A stretch of DNA of 64,000 bases, taken from contig JAFMSR010000016.1 in assembly GCA_022818135.1 (NCBI GenBank), positions 6,740,127 to 6,804,126 of the forward strand. The letters are read 5' to 3'. This DNA is from Saxidomus purpurata (taxonomy: Eukaryota > Mollusca > Bivalvia > Venerida > Veneridae). Made by a program: the position numbers and the translations under genes. Below the pieces are notes generated by a model. That model made no database searches and had not been told where the DNA came from. It was given only the letters and a program-made list of their open reading frames with translations. Below, piece after piece: positions 58,795 through 64,000 of the stretch. Within the stretch, counting starts at the first letter, position 1, and every line of letters starts with the position of its first letter.

Positions 58795-59655
58795 TCACTC
58801 TTGCACACATTCGTCATTGTATTGTCCATATCCCTCTTCGCCCTCTTCCGGTTCGTACTCGTCGCACAATTCGGTCACCTTGATATCTGATACATGACGT
58901 GCAGCCCCGAAACCGCGCATGCCGCTCTGACTTGCTCCCTTGTTCCAACCGCTTTGGAGATTCACGAAACCTGAACTCTCCTGACTTGCGTCGTCCGATC
59001 GAATGTCGGCGACATGGCGGACCGCTCCGAACGACATTCCCTTCTGTGTTGCGTACTTGTTGGATCCCATTTGCGAACCGACTTCCCCAGCACTTTCTTG
59101 ATTGTAATCGTCGGCTCTTATGTCTGCACAATGTCGGACTGCACCAAACGACATTCCCTTTTGACTTGCAAATTTATTCGTCCCACCTTGGAGTGTTAGT
59201 TCCCCCATTCCCTCTGCGACCATATCGTCTGATTTAATATCGGAAATGTGTCGAATGGCACCAAACGACATTCCCTTCTGACTCGCGAATTTATTCGTCC
59301 CGCTTTGGAGAGTAACTTCCGCCTGACCTTCTTGTGACATATCGTCTGCTCTTATGTCAGCACAGTGTCGAACGGCGCCAAATGACATTCCTTTTTGACT
59401 AGCGAATTTATTTGTTCCACTTTGAAGACCAAGGTCTGCTTGGCCTTCTTGGTTAAAATCGTCTGCTCTTATATCAGCACAGTGCCGAACTGCTCCAAAA
59501 GTCATACCTTTTTGTGATGCGTATTGATTTGTACCGCTCTGGGGTGTAAGAATTGAGTGACTTTCCCTAATTTGTTGCCTGGTAAATTTCTTCTTAGGAT
59601 TTCGTGCTGTGGGCTTATGCCCACAAACCGGGCCATCAAAGTTCAGTCGCTGAGC
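58795..59655 (-). CDS. Calponin C-terminal exon, unit 1 (six CLIK repeats)
   Basis: After acceptor ATTGCAG the exon reads AQRLNFDGPVCGHKP in phase 0, the linker that joins CH domains to CLIK repeats in calponins, then KKKFTRQQIRES. Six repeats follow, mostly GTNKFASQKGMSFGAVRH, and the last, [18 protein letters not shown], is calponin-like. The tail VTELCDEYEPEEGEEGYGQ ends in VQE. The exon codes for 286 aa. There is no ATG before the first repeat. The nearest compatible upstream exon is the CH exon ending at 63204 (phase 0), which would give a full calponin. AATAAA (58789-58794) follows the TGA with no gap. Confidence 0.85.
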   Translation of the reverse strand, partial: AQRLNFDGPVCGHKPTARNPKKKFTRQQIRESHSILTPQSGTNQYASQKGMTFGAVRHCADIRADDFNQEGQADLGLQSGTNKFASQKGMSFGAVRHCADIRADDMSQEGQAEVTLQSGTNKFASQKGMSFGAIRHISDIKSDDMVAEGMGELTLQGGTNKFASQKGMSFGAVRHCADIRADDYNQESAGEVGSQMGSNKYATQKGMSFGAVRHVADIRSDDASQESSGFVNLQSGWNKGASQSGMRGFGAARHVSDIKVTELCDEYEPEEGEEGYGQYNDECVQE

Positions 59656-59659
59656 CTGC

Positions 59660-61200
59660 AATTACCGAAACCGCACTTATCAGGGATTTCGGAATGTTTA
59701 CTTAATCGTTTAAGTTTGTAAAAATATTTCTAACGAAAAATGCTTGTGAAATTTTCTAGTAACAATTTTAAGATAATAATTTTGAAAAGAAGTTAAATGA
59801 ACTTTCAAATTAATGATGTTATGCAAATTGTGACGCGCCAGGCAAAAAGCTGTAACGTGCAAACCGTTTTCCGTGTAATCCTCTTCGAAATGTATAAACT
59901 GTTGTATTATAAATGAGTTGAAAAGTTGAACGGTTTAGATAAAGAATCCGTTTTCGTAACTGACTTGACTAATATGTTTGGTTATCGACAACTTAGAAAG
60001 GCTGTTAAATGCCTGAAAAAATATGTTTTATCAAATGTTTATGCACCCGAATGGAACTTAGGATGTGTTAAGAGATACATATATGTATCATTTTAAATGT
60101 GTCAATAAATGACCAAATCATTCACCCTACAGCTTTACCTTCTGTCCGTTGCGTCACAGATGCTATTTAATTAAATACATCTTATATCTAAATATTCTAT
60201 TTTTGTTAAACACAATGCATAGTACATATTACTTTTTGTGCAGTTACATTTAGATTTACAAGAGATGCATGTGCATTAAGGAAAGAGACAGAGAGACACG
60301 TAAGCCCAACACAACACTATAAGCCGTTAAACAGAGTTTTCCTTCTTTGTATATTCATGTACGTCTTGTTTGAAATATGCCGAATGTTTTTGCAGCATCA
60401 ACATGTTCAGTTAGACTACTTATGCATTGTAGACAATTAAAATAAAAATTATTCGAGCAAAAATTGGTCTTGCACGGATTTTATTCAAGTAAATCCAGGT
60501 AAGTTGTTTAAATAATAAGAAGTTAAACCTATTGAGTTTTATCTAAAATCTAACTCTGAAATACGTTAACCAGAATTAAGGGTAATTTCGAGATGCAAAT
60601 ATGCGTTAAAGAGTAAGACGAATTTAGAAAACTACAAGAGAATTTTGAAGAAAAAGTACTGAATATGTACATACTATTTTAAGAATGTATCATGCTAGTG
60701 CACACAATGCTTTTGCAGTCTGAAAGTTGTGAGAGCTATTTCCTACTGACCAACGTATAGAATGTATATTATTTTCGAATATTACCGACTAAAAGACGTT
60801 TTTGATGTTACATTTAAATGCCTGGTTAACATGGTTACTACAGTGAGTTAATTCTCTTATCAGTGTATATATTCGTTAGAATGCTATCTTAGTGAGCACT
60901 ATTCTCTAAAACATGTCATCAACTTGCATTTTAATATTTCATAACCCTAATTCTGACGTATAAGCTATAATACAGAGCATAATATGAGTAAGCGTACATT
61001 TAAAGCAACAATGACGTCATTTGCCTTCCTATGCCATGGCAGACAAATCAATATTTTCCCTTGTTTTTACTTGCACTTGCTTCTGTGACTCTTCCAAAAG
61101 TTTAAATCCTTTTTCAACAGTAAAAATGATCAAAATGTCAGGAAAAAAATTATACTGAATATTCCTTTTCCCTAACTTAAATCGCAGCTAGGCACTGTAG
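59660..61200. other. Intron or spacer between unit 1 and the 61.4-kb exon candidate
   Basis: No repeat-coding or CH exon is visible. A minus-strand TATAAG (60181-60186) followed 40 bp later by donor AAG|GTAAAG (60139) copies the promoter layout of other units but contains no ATG. Confidence 0.35.
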
Positions 61201-61202
61201 TG

Positions 61203-61442
61203 TCAGGAATCGGCAGATTTGTTAATCTGTTCCAGGAAGTCCAGTGTGTCCATACATACCTGTACTATAGAAAAGTCCTTCATACACATTCCTTCCTTCA
61301 AAGTATTCAATAAAACGCGGTCTTTTAATATACCGCGTGATATAATTCCGATATAGCACGGTGATGCATTTCCACATAAGGATCCAGTCTCTCCACAATT
61401 ATTTCCTTTAAATGTGCCATTACGTTGAGGTTTAAAATCCAT
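61203..61442 (-). CDS. Unrecognised 79-codon frame, possible alternative first exon
   Basis: The frame starts MDFKPQRNGTFKGNNCGE, which resembles the unit linkers (AQRNxFxGPxCG) but without an intron and without repeats after it. It continues with GILKDRVLLNTLKEG, which faintly recalls the first half of a CH domain, and runs to a stop at 61203. A strong donor ACAG|GTATGT at 61260 lies in phase 0, so 61 codons could splice to any downstream unit. It may be a decayed sibling of the linker exon, an alternative start exon, or chance. No function is assigned. Confidence 0.3.
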   Translation of the reverse strand: MDFKPQRNGTFKGNNCGETGSLCGNASPCYIGIISRGILKDRVLLNTLKEGMCMKDFSIVQVCMDTLDFLEQINKSADS

Positions 61443-61444
61443 GA

Positions 61445-63200
61445 TGTATTCTTTTCGAATGAGATTTCATTTAATATTCGAATAAGTTTTCATTTAATAT
61501 TCGAATGTGATCATTCAGATAGAAAACACTGTTTACATCGGCGGAATTAATTCTTCAAAATCACTCACTAAACACCATCATGGTCTAACCATTTGAAGCA
61601 GTGGTCAAGTTCACCCGTAAATAACACGTCCAAAATGCGCATAGCCAAACACTTCTTATTACACCTAACTATCACAGAAAATAAATGAATAAATAAACTA
61701 TAAACTAAGAGAAATCTGTATCAAACCGATAACTCGAAGCAGGTCTAGTTAGACAAACAATATGTTTATAAATTATATTCACTACAAAGCACTTTGTTAT
61801 TTTTGTTCAGCCAATTATAACAAGTTATTAATTATAACAACAAGTTATTAGCTTACCATTGAAGTGTTATCATATAGATATCGGTGCTATAACAGCCCTC
61901 ATGCAAATGCTATGTGTGTGGACAGACATTCAGCATATGTACTTTAAGTACAGATATAGTATGACATTGGAAAAAAGGAATCGCCTTGCAGGACAATATC
62001 TGACATTCTAACAATACGGTTATTGTTAAACATTAAATATGGGACTGCTTAAACTATATACACGTTTAATTGAAAACCTTAACGTATTTTAAAATATTGT
62101 ATTGTCCTTCAAGGAAAAGTGACTCTAATATCATTGTCAGTCATTAGTAACCGTTACAATTACTTCTGAATATCTTTTTATAAAGGGATGCTTTAAAAAG
62201 TGTTGCTTTAGAACAGACTTAATAAATCACCAGGGATATATACTTATAAACAGATCGAGACATTTTGATTACCTAACTTCCTAAGAATACAGACTCAAGT
62301 AAAAAATGTCTGAATTACTTTATATGCTAATATTAAAAGCACAAAAATATGGAACAGAATGGAACACGCATTAAAACAAACATGAATTGGATTTGAAACC
62401 AAGAAATCAGGAGCATTCCCTGGCAGGTGTTGGCGAATGACGTCAGCAACCCATGTGATGACGTTCACTAAAATGCATTGCCTTAGTTTCGAGTTTCAAA
62501 AATGCATATATTGTGTATGTTAAAATCCATACATTTTCTTGTTATTATTCTTAAAATACTGTTTAAAATACGAAGGTCGTCAAAAGTGTTGTATGTGAAT
62601 GTCTGACACACACGAAAGTATACACAGGTAGAATGAAGATTATATTTTGCCATATCGTGTATGTCGGCAGTTACAAATACGACATCCAGTAGAAATGATT
62701 AGTTGTAAGCCGTATCATATGTGTATTTGTAAAACAGTTCTTGCGTCTTTAAAACTCCTACGGACTGATTGTTTTAACTACATAGTTATAAGTGTTATGT
62801 GTTAACCAAAAAATATCAAATATTTGTTTCCCCAGACTAAAGCTAGTTAAATTGAAGTAGTTTTTTTATGATAATAAAAATGTCACATTTGAAGACAAAT
62901 GAATACAATGTCTTTTTCGCATTAAATAAACTAGAAAGATGATTTACAAAAAAAAAAAAAAAAATTGAAGTAGTTTTTATGACCATCAATTTTGCATCGA
63001 ACCTTTTATAATTTGGGTACCGTTTATATAGCCCATACAAAACACTGTTTTACAAAAATGTACTTTAAAGTAGCATGCCGTATTATATTTGTTAATTAAT
63101 TACATGCACATTACTCTAGGTTTGCAGTGAAACACTACAACCTGTCAGGAGTAAGTATGTGTGAGTATATAAAACAACATTGCACGAGAAAACTAACCCT
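61445..63200. other. Intron of the CH gene; no gene recognised
   Basis: CATTTAATATTCGAAT occurs twice near 61468-61505. A poly(A) insertion flanked by a direct repeat lies at 62849-62982. No other coding signal was seen. Confidence 0.4.
62872..62963 (+). mobile_element. Small retroposed poly(A) insertion
   Basis: A segment of about 90 bp containing AAATAAA near its end and a 16-base poly(A) run is flanked by AAATTGAAGTAGTTTTT on both sides (62849 and about 62962). The direct repeats are a target-site duplication as made by LINE-driven retroposition. The source transcript is unknown. Confidence 0.6.
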
Positions 63201-63203
63201 TAC

Positions 63204-63802
63204 CTCTGATCCAACTTGCAGAATTGTCGCAATTACCATGGGCATATTCTTGCCTTCATATAAATCATTACAAGCAAAAAGACCACTCTGTGTAACTCCG
63301 TATGCAGCCGCCGCCTGTAGGAATATTTCTATGTTTGCCATCTGAAAAAACAAAATCCTTAGTTAAAGGGGAACTCCCTACATCTAGCAGATTATATTCT
63401 CCAAACATAAATAATGTGTTGAATGAACGTAAGATGATAAATATAAAGCCCTTTTAACACGAATAATCGACATAGAGGCCTTTTGTAATAAATCGCTAAC
63501 CATCGATTGTTCAACAACAACGTTCCATAGATTTGACATAAGTTTTGGGGAGTGCCTCTTTAATTTACACCTTAGCGTGTGTATAAATCTAGCGTATAGG
63601 AAAACATTGTTTTACTCCCTTTCTCTTTTTAACTAAAGAATCATTAGCCCAAAAGGTTACACTGACTTGAGATAATAAGACATTAACTTCAGGACTGACC
63701 TGTATGGCACCTCTTTCACTTTTTTTCCCCTTGGGTTTCACACTTTTGCATGCTGGTGGGAGGGAACTCTCCGGTGTGCCACTGAATATAGTCTGCATCA
63801 AC
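63204..63802 (-). CDS. Calponin homology (CH) domain, C-terminal half; partial gene
   Basis: Two exons: 63802-63700 (34 codons plus one base, ending SERGAIQ, donor CAG|GTCAGT) and 63341-63204 (46 codons, phase 0 at both ends, starting MANIEIFLQAAAAYGV). The text FACNDLYEGKNMPMVIAT matches the CH signature LFxxxDLYExKNxPxV of calponins and transgelins, where this single type-3 CH domain contributes to actin and signalling interactions. The first half of the domain and the start codon lie to the right of the window. The donor SE|GTAAGG in phase 0 suits the AQR linker of unit 1, 3.5 kb downstream, and in principle every other unit. Confidence 0.85.
63363..63563. mobile_element. TTAA-flanked MITE in the CH-domain intron
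   Basis: TTAAAGGGGAACTCCC at the left and GGGAGTGCCTCTTTAA at the right form imperfect inverted ends bounded by TTAA, suggesting a piggyBac-like non-autonomous element of 200 bp. Confidence 0.5.
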
Positions 63803-64000
63803 CTGCGTTATCAATCATAGAATGTAATCTCAAGATTGTAACAAAATTTCTTCGTAAAAATACAGTATTATTATCATATTAAAATGATAAATATTTTTAA
63901 CCAACATTCTATAAACTTAGTAAATTGTATACTGCAAAAGATAGTTCTTGTGAAATGTTTTATGTATCAAGAGTTAATTAAAACTAACACTTAAAATCCA

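Overview
The window looks like nuclear DNA of a lophotrochozoan animal, most likely a bivalve mollusc. It is AT-rich and carries spliced genes, tRNA-derived SINEs, small TA- and TTAA-flanked MITEs and many minisatellites. The only strongly recognisable proteins are an animal chromatin subunit and a large family of calponin-like (CLIK) repeat proteins of the kind found in invertebrate muscle. The bivalve call is inference; no ribosomal or mitochondrial marker is present.

Layout. Positions 1-10249 hold no gene I can support, only tandem repeats and diverged interspersed repeats. Positions 10440-24929 on the plus strand hold a complete RBBP5 gene (COMPASS/MLL core subunit) in 16 coding exons. 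Its introns carry SINEs, MITEs, a 23-bp minisatellite that runs into a splice acceptor, and two larger repeat elements. A tRNA-like sequence and more repeats fill 25-31 kb. From 31.6 kb to the right edge everything recognisable is on the minus strand: twelve tandem units coding for about 59 calponin-family (CLIK) repeats, with the second half of a calponin homology (CH) domain at 63.2-63.8 kb in a gene that runs off the window.

How the cluster works. The CH exon ends in phase 0. The nearest unit (59.7 kb) opens in phase 0 with the typical CH-to-CLIK linker, so together they make an ordinary calponin. The other eleven units look like duplicated terminal exons. All twelve acceptors appear to be phase 0, and most units are one uninterrupted exon with its own stop codon and usually an acidic C-terminal tail. 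Several have a TATA box and a tiny first exon just upstream (10 codons for units 2 and 3, 22 codons for unit 8, a bare ATG for unit 12). The array therefore seems to have turned one calponin 3' exon into many CH-less, UNC-87-like actin-binding proteins with 1 to 10 repeats. Splicing from the shared CH exon to any unit also remains possible in frame. Units are numbered 1 (next to CH) to 12 (31.6 kb).

Limits: splice sites and starts were read by eye from sequence and phase only. No database search or transcript evidence was available.
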